Shown in pieces: positions 8,755-16,618 of a stretch of 57,979 nucleotides of DNA. The translations under genes and the position numbers were made by a program. The notes below the pieces were generated by a model that worked only from the letters and a program-made list of their open reading frames with translations, searched no databases and was not told the DNA's origin. Source of the stretch: Bdellovibrionaceae bacterium UBA3535. Its GTDB lineage: Bacteria; Bdellovibrionota; Bdellovibrionia; Bdellovibrionales; UBA840. The first letter of the stretch is position 1; every line of letters begins with the position of its first letter. The stretch spans positions 1-57,979 of the forward strand of contig DFOS01000004.1 in the NCBI GenBank assembly GCA_002376845.1, given 5' to 3'.

Positions 8755-10431
8755 TTACCAAGAAACAAACCCATATTTTTCCCCTTTTAGCCATTTGTTA
8801 ATCCCTGCGTGCTCGTGATATCCCTCTTGGTTCTCATAATTCAAACTATAGATTTTATCTCCTTGATTAAAAAAGAACTTATCAAAGAATCGATTAAACT
8901 TCTCTGTTACGGCAATAGCCCCATCTGTAACAAGATTAGCTTCTAAATTAATATTATTCAGATTTTTCCCAGTCCAATTAGAGGATCCATTGATGAGAAT
9001 ATATTTACCAGTCATTTCATTGGTAATCGACATGGTCTTCGCATGATTTTGCTCTCCGTTAGTGTGAAACCAACGAAGGTGAATGTTTAAAGGATAGTAC
9101 ATACCTCTATCATTTAATATGGAAGGAAAGTGCTTTGCTAACTTCTTATAATCGCCTTGTTGCACGCGATTCATCAAAAAAGCAGCCACCTGGCGATTGG
9201 GTGTGCCATCTTTGATAGAGTTAAAGGCATCTTTGTTTGGATCTAATAAGATTTCAATAGGACGATTGACTCTTTGTGCGGCTCTAGCGATGGCCCTTAC
9301 CACATCTATATCAGATAGATAAAACATTTGTATACGAACCTTATCATTTCCATAGACGGCATCTAGATTTTTAATAATACTTTCTTTAATTTTAATTTCC
9401 GTTACATACTTAACTTTTGCAGTGCCGCTTCCTCGATCTAATTTATCTAAATTTACAGGTTTTAGTTGTTCCTTTAAATAGCTCGCTTTGTATTCCTCAC
9501 TGGCGCTAGTATTCCACAAGACATAGTCCTCTGTTCCATGATGTAAGCATTGACGTATATCCTCACGTAAAGATTCATAGATATACAATGCCAAATCTCC
9601 CCTTACGCTCATAGAATTATTGGAGCTTGGCAAGCTTGCATTGTGTGGGTTTGCTGAAGAAACTAAGGCTTCATAATAATCTTTACCACCAACAACTAAA
9701 ATCTTTCGGTGATTGGCTTTTACTAAGGCAGCATTGAATGCTGTTTGTAAGGAGGATGGGTAATCATCTATTGCCGGAGCCATGGGCACCGGAATATTTT
9801 GTGTTATGGATTTTAGAGCCGTATTGGGCAAGCCTCCCAGCATTTGACTAAAAAGCCGCATGGTATGATGACCGGCTTCAAATACTTTTATGGGAGTATG
9901 GGCTTTTGTTCGTAGAAGGTCAGAATAAAAGATATCAATACCATTTTCTCGCATACGCTTTATACTAGGGGCCTGTCTTCTTTCATAGGCTCTTTGTAAG
10001 GGATCAAAAATAAGAGCTATCTTGATATTGGGATTCTCCTGCTTCTTCTTGATGATAGCATCCGTAAACTCCGTAACAATATCACGATCGTAAGATAGGT
10101 TTTCAGCATACATATTATCGAATAAAAATGCGGAAGCGACGATAAAATCACTGGCATCTTGGATCATCGCCAGTGCCTTGGTACCAATATTTAAGGAGCT
10201 AACACGAGCATCTCTTTTGGGGTCCCAGCCACTGAATGAGGCCTGAAAACCTAGGTCTTCCTCATCAACATAAAACCAACCACTATCCAAAGCCAGACGA
10301 TGCTCCTGACTAGGAATTAAAACAGCTTTTCTATCATCAGAGTCTGCAAATTTACGGCTATCATGAAATGCTTCTGCTGAGCTTGCAATAAGCACCAGAG
10401 CAGACAAGAGCTTTAAATATTGTGATTTCAT
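8755..10431 (-). CDS. Secreted phospholipase D-like protein, degenerate HKD motifs
   Basis: A 558-residue exported protein with two PLD-type half-domains. The start at 10431 is chosen because GGGAG sits at good distance and the signal peptide (KLLSALVLIASSAEA) then begins normally. Motif one (about residue 240) is NHRKILVVGG and motif two (about 462) is NHAKTMSIT followed by INGSSNWTGKNL. His and Lys of HxKx4D are kept in both halves, but the Asp is replaced by Gly and Thr. The GS-N part of motif two is intact. It could be a phosphodiesterase acting on phospholipid or nucleic acid outside the cytoplasm, or a binding protein; activity cannot be deduced. Confidence 0.75.
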   Translation of the reverse strand: MKSQYLKLLSALVLIASSAEAFHDSRKFADSDDRKAVLIPSQEHRLALDSGWFYVDEEDLGFQASFSGWDPKRDARVSSLNIGTKALAMIQDASDFIVASAFLFDNMYAENLSYDRDIVTEFTDAIIKKKQENPNIKIALIFDPLQRAYERRQAPSIKRMRENGIDIFYSDLLRTKAHTPIKVFEAGHHTMRLFSQMLGGLPNTALKSITQNIPVPMAPAIDDYPSSLQTAFNAALVKANHRKILVVGGKDYYEALVSSANPHNASLPSSNNSMSVRGDLALYIYESLREDIRQCLHHGTEDYVLWNTSASEEYKASYLKEQLKPVNLDKLDRGSGTAKVKYVTEIKIKESIIKNLDAVYGNDKVRIQMFYLSDIDVVRAIARAAQRVNRPIEILLDPNKDAFNSIKDGTPNRQVAAFLMNRVQQGDYKKLAKHFPSILNDRGMYYPLNIHLRWFHTNGEQNHAKTMSITNEMTGKYILINGSSNWTGKNLNNINLEANLVTDGAIAVTEKFNRFFDKFFFNQGDKIYSLNYENQEGYHEHAGINKWLKGEKYGFVSW

Positions 10432-10470
10432 ATATGCTCCCATATATTGTAAAGTTTTTTGAATAGTAAC

Positions 10471-10521
10471 AAAAAACGTCTCTAACCTGAGATTCAGATA
10501 AAAATCAAGCAGTTTAGAGAC
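10471..10521 (-). terminator. Rho-independent terminator of the PA14 lipoprotein gene
   Basis: An 8-bp stem GTCTCTAA/TTAGAGAC (10478-10485 and 10514-10521) encloses a 28-nt loop that itself contains a CTGA/TCAG mini-stem. On the minus strand it is followed by a T6 run. It lies about 40 bp beyond the stop codon at 10561. Confidence 0.6.
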
Positions 10522-10560
10522 TTATATGGGTATTATAAAGCAATAAGCGAGCCGGTATAC

Positions 10561-11433
10561 CTAGTGCGTAAAAGCATCAGATGGAACTATCTTCAGGTTT
10601 TTTTGGCAGTTAGAGGAAGAAGCCTCGCGGTAAAAAAGCTGCATGGCAATCCTTACTCGTGGACCTTGAAAGTACTCCACCCTAATAGGTAGCGGTTCAT
10701 TGGCTTTAAAGCTGACGCTTTTCGAACCACATTTCCAGGAAGGTGCGTGTATGCCATCATGATCAATAATGGTCTTTCCATCAATCGTTAAGCGAAAACC
10801 ATCATCGGATAGCGAGGCAAATTGGTAGGTGCCGGGAGGAAGTAGTATTTGTCCATGTAAATCCAAATGAAACCACTCGAATAGCTCCTCACCGTCTGCT
10901 TTCGCCACCTGCTGTCCATCCGATAGAATAAAACCATTGGTCCAGCTTTGATCTGGAACATTCACTTGGGTCATAATGATATTGGCAGGAACTACAGCAC
11001 CATAATCACGATAGTCTTTTAAAACTGTCTTATAAAGATCCCCTGGAAAGAGCTTTTCCGTTAGGTAATACAACTTGCCTTTTAATCCCAGACCTAAACC
11101 ATTGTAGCAAGGCTCTAAGGGGTCAAAAGGATTACATACGACAGGATTGTCATCATCATTATTCGTTTGCTCATCGGCATTATCAGAATCATCTTGGTCA
11201 TTACCATCCTCACCGCCGCCATTATTATCATTAGCGTTCGAATCCTGCGAGGAATCAGCGTCACTACCCGTATCATTAGGTGGCGTTTCGCCATTAACCG
11301 GCTCTGCCCCTTGAATGCTTTCTGAACCGAGTGAATCAATTTCCGAAAAGCTCACATCCGAGCATGCTTGGTAGCTTAAGACCAAAAAACTCAGTAAAAT
11401 TGTGCTTATGGCAAAAGAAATACGATTTCCCAT
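10561..11433 (-). CDS. PA14-domain lipoprotein with acidic linker
   Basis: A 290-residue surface lipoprotein. The signal peptide ends at SYQAC (Cys23). Residues about 40-95 form a low-complexity Asp/Asn/Gly/Ser linker. The remainder (about 110-270) is a PA14 domain: the GLKGKLYYL opening, YQFASLSDDGFRLTIDGK core and PIRVEYFQGPRVRIAMQLFYR ending are typical. PA14 domains often bind glycans, so an adhesin or envelope-binding role is an inference. AAGGGGGC precedes the ATG. Its own terminator follows. Confidence 0.8.
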   Translation of the reverse strand: MGNRISFAISTILLSFLVLSYQACSDVSFSEIDSLGSESIQGAEPVNGETPPNDTGSDADSSQDSNANDNNGGGEDGNDQDDSDNADEQTNNDDDNPVVCNPFDPLEPCYNGLGLGLKGKLYYLTEKLFPGDLYKTVLKDYRDYGAVVPANIIMTQVNVPDQSWTNGFILSDGQQVAKADGEELFEWFHLDLHGQILLPPGTYQFASLSDDGFRLTIDGKTIIDHDGIHAPSWKCGSKSVSFKANEPLPIRVEYFQGPRVRIAMQLFYREASSSNCQKNLKIVPSDAFTH

Positions 11434-11670
11434 ATTGCCCCCTTTGTATATAAAAGTGCAATTATAGTGCCTGGGTAACGCTTTAAAAGCCGCTTTTAAG
11501 CCTAATTGGTGTATGCTGATGAAATAACTGTTAATTAGTTAAACGTATCAAAATGAGACAATCATTTAACCCAGACTGAGCCCCCTTTTCACAATGCTTG
11601 TAATTAAAAATAGACATGCTAGAGCGAAGACAATATACAAGAATGATATCATTGCTAAGAGGTCAAAAAT

Positions 11671-11988
11671 ATGGACTCAATTTACAAAGTTTTAAGACAA
11701 AATGAGTGGTTGAAACTAAAAAATAGCGGCGAATTTCAAGGCTCACCGGATGATTTAAAAGATGGCTATATTCATCTCTCTACTAAAGAGCAAGTGGAGC
11801 ATGTCGTAGAGAAGTATTTTAAAGATGAACCGGTAATATATGTCGCGGAGTTTTCACCAGATTCTTTTGACCCATCTGATTTAAAGTGGGAGTTGTCACC
11901 TTCTAGTAAGAAAGTATACCCCCACTTATACAATTCCTTCTTAAACTTTGAAGGAGTTATCAGTCACCGAGTTATTAATAATCAATAA
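11671..11988 (+). CDS. DUF952 family protein
   Basis: A 105-residue cytosolic protein. YIHLST (about residues 33-38) and the later WELSPSSKKVYPHLYNS segment match the DUF952 family, whose fold resembles ADP-ribosyltransferase-like proteins but whose function is not established. AAGAGGTC precedes the ATG. It lies just outside the tRNA-Cys-bounded toxin-antitoxin unit. The 237-bp region upstream (11434-11670) shows no other gene. Confidence 0.75.
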   Translation: MDSIYKVLRQNEWLKLKNSGEFQGSPDDLKDGYIHLSTKEQVEHVVEKYFKDEPVIYVAEFSPDSFDPSDLKWELSPSSKKVYPHLYNSFLNFEGVISHRVINNQ

Positions 11989-12091
11989 AGGCCATCAAAG
12001 AGGAACAAGCCCTTAACAGGACAATGGACGAAGTCTTTTTCAACACTAAGGTTGCAATAGCAACTTGAGTCCAGCTCCTGCTATTTTTATC

Positions 12092-12105
12092 TGGAGGTGG
12101 TGGCC
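12092..12105. repeat. Left 14-bp copy of tRNA-Cys 3' end (att-like)
   Basis: TGGAGGTGGTGGCC is identical and in the same orientation as 12779-12792, the last 14 nt (CCA end, discriminator and acceptor arm) of the tRNA-Cys gene. The two copies enclose 673 bp containing only the higBA promoter and genes. This is the arrangement left by tRNA-targeted site-specific integration, although no integrase is present. Confidence 0.7.
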
Positions 12106-12157
12106 TTAGAGGTTCTGATAGCTTATGGTTCGATTCTTGAACACCATAAATCCTCTG

Positions 12158-12186
12158 TTGACATGTACGGTAATTTACCGTATTCT
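12158..12186 (+). promoter_or_regulatory. higBA promoter with operator palindrome in the spacer
   Basis: TTGACA (12158-12163), a 17-bp spacer and TATTCT (12181-12186) form a near-consensus sigma70 promoter. TACGGTAATTTACCGTA (12166-12182) is a perfect 8+1+8 palindrome filling the spacer and overlapping the -10 box, the place where a HigA/XRE repressor would block RNA polymerase. The predicted transcription start lies within about 2 nt of the higB ATG, so the mRNA may be leaderless. Confidence 0.75.
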
Positions 12187-12194
12187 AGTTAAGA

Positions 12195-12479
12195 ATGAAA
12201 TGCAACGAAGTCCTCGCATCTAAGAAGTTTGAAAAACAGCTGAAGAAAATTCCGTATTATATTAAGCAGGCCGTAGCTGTTTGGATTGCCTCTGTGGAAG
12301 AAGAAGGAATTCGGGAGGTCAGAAAATTAAAAGGCTATCATGATGAACCTCTTAAAGGTGAAAGAAAAGGGCAAAGATCAGTGCGATTAAGTAAAGCCTA
12401 TAGGCTTATTTATGAAGAAGATGAAAGCAAGAATTTAGTTACAATTACGCTAATGGAGGTCAATAAACATGACTACTAA
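12195..12479 (+). CDS. higB: HigB/RelE-type toxin
   Basis: A 94-residue protein of the RelE/HigB type II toxin family, ribosome-associated mRNA interferases. The pattern FEKQLKKIPYYIKQAVAVW, then RKLKGYHDEPLKG and RSVRLSKAYRLIYEED, is characteristic (basic helical hairpin, then the beta-sheet core with RSVRL..YRLIY). No Shine-Dalgarno is visible before the ATG, in line with a leaderless transcript. The gene overlaps the antitoxin gene by 11 nt. Toxin-first order is typical of HigBA and the reverse of RelBE. Confidence 0.8.
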   Translation: MKCNEVLASKKFEKQLKKIPYYIKQAVAVWIASVEEEGIREVRKLKGYHDEPLKGERKGQRSVRLSKAYRLIYEEDESKNLVTITLMEVNKHDY

Positions 12480-12777
12480 CAAAAAAGCTTCTAGCTTATT
12501 AAAAAAAGAAGTAGGCCCTCTTACTTTTGGAACTTTTCTTAGATCTGCCCGCACAGCTATGGGCTTAACCCAAGCAGAGATGGCCGTAAAACTAGGAAAA
12601 GAGTTTTCTAAAAGCATTATTTGCGACATAGAAAAAGGCAGACAGTTGGTTAGCCCAAAACTCGCGGTGAAAATAGCTAAGAAAGCAGGACTATCTGAGC
12701 AACTGGCTGTAAAGCTTTGTCTGCAGGATCAATTGAATAAGGCAAAAATTAAAATGAAAGTGGAAGTGGCGGCTTAA
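12469..12777 (+). CDS. higA: HigA-type antitoxin, XRE-family HTH
   Basis: A 102-residue protein with a helix-turn-helix domain at residues about 25-75 (FLRSARTAMGLTQAEMAVKLG, then ICDIEKGRQLVSPKLAVKIAKKAG). It should neutralise the HigB-like toxin and repress the operon through the palindrome at 12166-12182. GGAGG lies within the end of higB, upstream of the ATG. The stop codon lies one base from the end of the tRNA-Cys gene on the other strand. Confidence 0.85.
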   Translation: MTTNKKASSLLKKEVGPLTFGTFLRSARTAMGLTQAEMAVKLGKEFSKSIICDIEKGRQLVSPKLAVKIAKKAGLSEQLAVKLCLQDQLNKAKIKMKVEVAA

Positions 12778-12778
12778 A

Positions 12779-12852
12779 TGGAGGTGGTGGCCGGAATCGA
12801 ACCGACGTAAACGGTTTTGCAGACCGCTGCCTAACCACTTGGCTACACCACC
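12779..12852 (-). tRNA. tRNA-Cys (GCA)
   Basis: Reading the minus strand, a 7-bp acceptor stem (GGTGGTG/CACCACC), D-arm GCC..GGC, anticodon stem GCGGT/ACCGT with loop CTGCAAA (anticodon GCA), T-arm CCGG-type with TTCGAAT loop, discriminator T and an encoded CCA form a complete 74-nt tRNA. U73 and GCA are the cysteine identity elements. Its 3' 14 nt are duplicated at 12092-12105. Confidence 0.93.
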
Positions 12853-12867
12853 CTATTCTCTTTAGGC

Positions 12868-12896
12868 AATCTATTGATTCCTGAAAGCGAAATCAA
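12868..12896 (-). promoter_or_regulatory. tRNA-Cys promoter
   Basis: On the minus strand, TTGATT (12891-12896), a 17-bp spacer and TAGATT (12868-12873) precede the mature tRNA by about 15 nt, a suitable distance for a short 5' leader. Confidence 0.5.
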
Positions 12897-12917
12897 GACC
12901 TATTCGCAATTGCTCAA

Positions 12918-13934
12918 TTATAAAGCGCCCTGTGATCTTAGCCAAGCTTTACTCGTCTCTACAACCTGATCAATTACCTCTGGCCGACTCACATTTACAT
13001 GGCCACCTGAAATTACCTTTGCCTCTTTAGGCCCTGGCAACTTATCAAAATAAGCGGTGGCATATTTCACTGGGAACAACTGATCATCATCCGAGTAAAT
13101 AAAAAGGTAGGGACCACTGGTTTGCGAGGCATGCCTTTCCGGGTTGAATGGCTCAAGAGCAATGGACAAAGTGCGGCTCAAGATCTCTGCCTCACGTTTA
13201 CCCGCATACATCTCTAAGTCAGCGGTTAAAACCTGCTCCAAGTTAATAGCGGAATGAGAAATGATGGAGGCATTCACCAAAACACCTTGGTTTTTTGCAT
13301 AGTTCTTAACTGCTGGCAATAGTATGCCGCCGAGACTGACGCCCATCAAATTGACCTTTCTACGATCCACATAGGGACGCTCTTGCAGCCAAGCAAGGGC
13401 AGCCGATGCTTGCGCTACCACCTTAAAGGAGTCTTTCACAAACGCCTCTGGACGCAAAAAGTAATTGGGTTCAATATTTTGAAAAGGATAATCCATTCCG
13501 ACTATAATAACCTGTCCCGGCTCCTCAATATAAGCCGTGACATTTTTTTCACTAGTAAAACCAGGCAAAATAAAGATCACGGGGTATTTTTTCTTTTCAT
13601 CAAAATCTTCTGGCAGACTCATGGTAAATCCGAGCGATTTTGTTGCTTCGTAATCTGGATTGGTCAATCGCAATTGATGAATGCGGCGGTTGCGCTTTAG
13701 ATCAAGATACAATTCCTCATCATAAACACTTAGCTCTGGTGGCAGCTGCCCAGCAACCATTTCATTGCGGTAAAACAGGATCTCAAGAGCCGCCGACTCT
13801 TTTAATTCTTCGATCTTCTGTTGATTGATACCATTTTTATTCAAAATCAAATGCAGCAGCTCCCTTTCACTTTGAGGGATCTGCGCCTGCACTGGCCAGC
13901 TATAGATAAAAATGAGAAGAGCAAAAATACGCAT
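12918..13934 (-). CDS. Secreted alpha/beta-hydrolase (esterase-like)
   Basis: A 338-residue exported serine hydrolase. The start at 13934 gives a short clean signal peptide (MRIFALLIFIYSWPVQAQ) with AAGG upstream; a longer frame begins at 13994. The nucleophile elbow GVSLGG (about residue 198) follows VDRRKVNLM; IYSDDDQLFP supplies a candidate catalytic Asp and SGGHVNV the His. KKKYPVIFILPGF is the strand before the oxyanion region. Residues 20-110 are a family-unknown helical extension. Substrate unknown. It is divergent from the 13989 gene with only 54 bp between starts. Confidence 0.75.
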   Translation of the reverse strand: MRIFALLIFIYSWPVQAQIPQSERELLHLILNKNGINQQKIEELKESAALEILFYRNEMVAGQLPPELSVYDEELYLDLKRNRRIHQLRLTNPDYEATKSLGFTMSLPEDFDEKKKYPVIFILPGFTSEKNVTAYIEEPGQVIIVGMDYPFQNIEPNYFLRPEAFVKDSFKVVAQASAALAWLQERPYVDRRKVNLMGVSLGGILLPAVKNYAKNQGVLVNASIISHSAINLEQVLTADLEMYAGKREAEILSRTLSIALEPFNPERHASQTSGPYLFIYSDDDQLFPVKYATAYFDKLPGPKEAKVISGGHVNVSRPEVIDQVVETSKAWLRSQGAL

Positions 13935-13988
13935 AAAAGCCTTTTCTTGTTTACTTATTAAGCAGAATATAGTATAAAAGCCATTATT

Positions 13989-14828
13989 ATGCAACGCGTC
14001 TATAGTTATAGGTATAAATTACAGCGGCTGTTAATTCTTGCAACACTTGTGTTTGCCAATGATCTTTATGCCCAGAGCATCGACCATACAGTCGCAAGGG
14101 CGCAGGCTCTATTGAGCAAGCAAAACCCAGCTGCCACCTACCAGGCAATACAAGAATTGGAGCCCATAGCACGAGAAAATCCCCAGCACCGATTGGCCAA
14201 TACTACCTTAGCCTCCGCTTATGTAGCTGCTGGCGGCATCGAAATTCTTTCGTTTCTGCCGCTCATCAAACAAATCGATCGCAACCAAGATTTTCACAAA
14301 GAATTGGAACGCAAGCGTGATCGCATGTTTCGCTACCTAACACTAGCCGCAGCGAAAAATGGCAGTGATATGAAAAATTTTGTGGAATCCTGGCAAGAAG
14401 TTACGGCTGCCACCGATGCCATGATGTTTCTATTTGAGTACATTGAGTTCATTCCTGAGGTTACGCAGGAGTCTTTTCCCGTAATATTAATGGCCTCTGA
14501 CATCTACAATCAGGCAGATTTTTCCCTTACTCGTGGTGATGCAATCTTTGCTGGTATACTGCAATTTCTCGTAATCAAACACCGCCTATCTTATAAAGGT
14601 TATTTACCAACAGATGCGCAACTAAAAGAAGGCTTTTTGCCTGTAGTTTATAGCTTAGAATCGCTGGAGTATGACCTTTTAAAGCTATTTGACTACCTAG
14701 AACAGGCGCTAGAGCGGGATTTTCTTTACAAGCAGGACTTTCGTCAAAAATGGCAACGCTTGGAAGACTTTATGTACAAGCACAACTTAGAACTAGAGCT
14801 GCTTTTACAAACCTTGAATAACAGCTAA
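13989..14828 (+). CDS. Secreted helical (TPR-like) protein, first gene of envelope operon
   Basis: A 279-residue protein with a signal peptide ending near LYAQ. The mature chain is strongly helical; the ALLSKQNPAATYQAIQELEPIARENPQHRLANTTLASAYVAAG-type stretch (residues about 40-80) has the small/large pattern of TPR repeats. No family was recognised. It is followed after 12 bp by a beta-barrel gene and then an overlapping membrane-protein gene, so the three probably act together in the periplasm and outer membrane. A TATAGT/TATAAA box lies 11-16 bp upstream of the ATG and no Shine-Dalgarno is visible. Confidence 0.6.
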   Translation: MQRVYSYRYKLQRLLILATLVFANDLYAQSIDHTVARAQALLSKQNPAATYQAIQELEPIARENPQHRLANTTLASAYVAAGGIEILSFLPLIKQIDRNQDFHKELERKRDRMFRYLTLAAAKNGSDMKNFVESWQEVTAATDAMMFLFEYIEFIPEVTQESFPVILMASDIYNQADFSLTRGDAIFAGILQFLVIKHRLSYKGYLPTDAQLKEGFLPVVYSLESLEYDLLKLFDYLEQALERDFLYKQDFRQKWQRLEDFMYKHNLELELLLQTLNNS

Positions 14829-14840
14829 ACTTTTAGGTAG

Positions 14841-15905
14841 ATGAGCAGCATCTACCCAATTCTATTATTTTTATTTTACTCGCCCGTAAAGGCGCAGGTA
14901 CTAACAAGTGAAATCCCTGATTATTTGTTGGAGCAGTCCTATTCTGATTTAAGTCATAGGGCGCTTAAGCGTGCCTGCAACGCCAGTCTTGCGGTTGTTT
15001 CCACCATACCCTGCAATCCCAACTCATTGATTGCCCTACCCGATAAATCTTTTTTCTTTGTGAACGTCTATGGCTCCGATCAACTAGAAGACATTCGAGA
15101 AATAGACACTCTCTTTCGTGATGACAAAAGCGTTGAAGCCGTGGAAGAAATTTTACGTGAACAAAGCCCCATTAATGCACAGGCATCTGCTAGTGTGAAT
15201 TATGCCAAAGAAAATTTTTCTGTAAGTGTGATTCCAATACGTGCTAGTCTATTTTCCTTTACGCGCAACCCAATCAATCCACAAGCGGCAACCTATGCCA
15301 AAAAAGACCGAGAAGTTAAGGTGCAATACAACTTCTATGATGAGAAAACGAGTGGTTTTGTTTTTGGCGTCAATGGTCGCTTCCTTTCTAGAGAATACGT
15401 AATGGATGAGTACACTCTTCTCGATGCAGTATTTGATATCCGCAGCGTATTGCCCAAAAAACGTTATCGAGCTTTATATTTAGAGCCCGCCGTAACTTAT
15501 TACTTTGATTCCGCCTGGCTGCCGCGAATTAGTTTTTATGCTGAAAACACCGTCCTCGATTCTCAGCAAGATGAAGACCCCTTTAGTGATCGGCCGTATT
15601 TGAATTTCGGAGCCGCATTGAATCCAGATCTGCCCTTAGGACTTCTAGAAATTCTTTTGAACTATTCAAAAAGCATGAACTCTGATTTTAATCGCTCTGA
15701 TACCTTGCGCGTTGGGGCTAGATACACAATGGGCCTATTGAACATCTCATTTGGTATTGATGAATTTGACACATCCTTATCTATCTTTACTACATTATGG
15801 TCCTTGCGTTTTGGCATCTTGTATGAAGATCGAACTTACGAAAACATTTTAGGAGAGGAAAGAACCGATGAAAGCGTTCTGGTTGAGTTTTCTTATATTT
15901 TTTAG
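14841..15905 (+). CDS. Predicted outer-membrane beta-barrel protein
   Basis: A 354-residue exported protein with signal peptide (MSSIYPILLFLFYSPVKAQ). From about residue 115 onward it shows regular alternating strands (KVQYNFYDE, GFVFGVNGRF, YLEPAVTYYF, LRVGARYTMG, WSLRFGILYED) and ends in VEFSYIF with a C-terminal Phe, the hallmark of a Bam-inserted outer-membrane barrel. The N-terminal 100 residues with two Cys (RACNASL, IPCNPNS) may be a periplasmic plug or anchor. No family was recognised. It overlaps the next gene by 38 nt. Confidence 0.6.
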   Translation: MSSIYPILLFLFYSPVKAQVLTSEIPDYLLEQSYSDLSHRALKRACNASLAVVSTIPCNPNSLIALPDKSFFFVNVYGSDQLEDIREIDTLFRDDKSVEAVEEILREQSPINAQASASVNYAKENFSVSVIPIRASLFSFTRNPINPQAATYAKKDREVKVQYNFYDEKTSGFVFGVNGRFLSREYVMDEYTLLDAVFDIRSVLPKKRYRALYLEPAVTYYFDSAWLPRISFYAENTVLDSQQDEDPFSDRPYLNFGAALNPDLPLGLLEILLNYSKSMNSDFNRSDTLRVGARYTMGLLNISFGIDEFDTSLSIFTTLWSLRFGILYEDRTYENILGEERTDESVLVEFSYIF

Positions 15906-16503
15906 TTCCGCCTCTTCTTTGGCCAAACTAAAAGATAATGAAGTCATCAAAGAATACAAAGAGTCCTTTTCGGCAGTTCGCCCCGATCTGTACAGCAATA
16001 TACACAAAACCTCCAATGAGTACTGGAAGGACTGGAACAGTTTTGAATCCTATATTCTAGACAAACAAGACATTCATGAGAAGCAAGGACTTGGTTATAT
16101 GATTAGCGGTGCCTTAATGACGGTCCTTACCAGTATTGGCTATGCACAAGCTGATAGTGCCACCCAGGAAATCACCTATTCCCTAGCCCAATCCTTAAGT
16201 ATTGGCGCCATTGGTTACGGCGCCTATCAATACTATATTGGTGATCAAGACCGCTCTTTTTACTATATCGTCAATAGCACAGAAGGACTCAGCTCTGCCC
16301 AGAGAGACCAATTTGTTTCGCATTACTCCGCAGAAAAACGCTACCAAAAAGATCGCCTCAAAACCATCACCATGATCACTTACGGATTGATTGCGGCTGC
16401 CAACTTGATTAACGCCAGCCAAGCAGAAGATGAAACCACCAAAGATGTCCTCTACAGCCTTGGCGGGGTCTACACCCTAGCATTTCTATCCGTAACTTTT
16501 TAA
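15868..16503 (+). CDS. Membrane protein of unknown function, third gene of envelope operon
   Basis: A 211-residue protein with a signal peptide or first helix (FWLSFLIFFSSASSLA), then a helical charged region (about 20-65) and two to four hydrophobic segments (ISGALMTVLTSIGYA, SIGAIGYGAYQYYI, ITMITYGLIAAANLI, LGGVYTLAFLSVTF). GGAGAGGAAAG inside the upstream gene provides the ribosome binding site. The 38-nt overlap implies translational coupling with the barrel gene. A weak hairpin ATGAT/ATCAT followed by T6 (16507-16530) may terminate the operon. Confidence 0.55.
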   Translation: MKAFWLSFLIFFSSASSLAKLKDNEVIKEYKESFSAVRPDLYSNIHKTSNEYWKDWNSFESYILDKQDIHEKQGLGYMISGALMTVLTSIGYAQADSATQEITYSLAQSLSIGAIGYGAYQYYIGDQDRSFYYIVNSTEGLSSAQRDQFVSHYSAEKRYQKDRLKTITMITYGLIAAANLINASQAEDETTKDVLYSLGGVYTLAFLSVTF

Positions 16504-16568
16504 AAAATGATTTGCATCATAGTCTTTTTTCTCCCCATTTTTTTTAATAACTAGCAAGGCTGTAGCCA

Positions 16569-16595
16569 TTGACAAATGCAAAACCTGCCCCATCT
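16569..16595 (+). promoter_or_regulatory. Heat-shock (sigma32-type) promoter of hsp20
   Basis: TTGACA (16569-16574), 13 bp, then CCCCATCT (16588-16595) matches the sigma32/RpoH consensus (TTGAAA-like, 11-16 bp, CCCCATnT), especially at the distinctive -10 element. The predicted start leaves a leader of about 17 nt before the hsp20 ATG. Confidence 0.7.
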
Positions 16596-16618
16596 TTGGG
16601 GTGAGCAAAGGAGGACAT

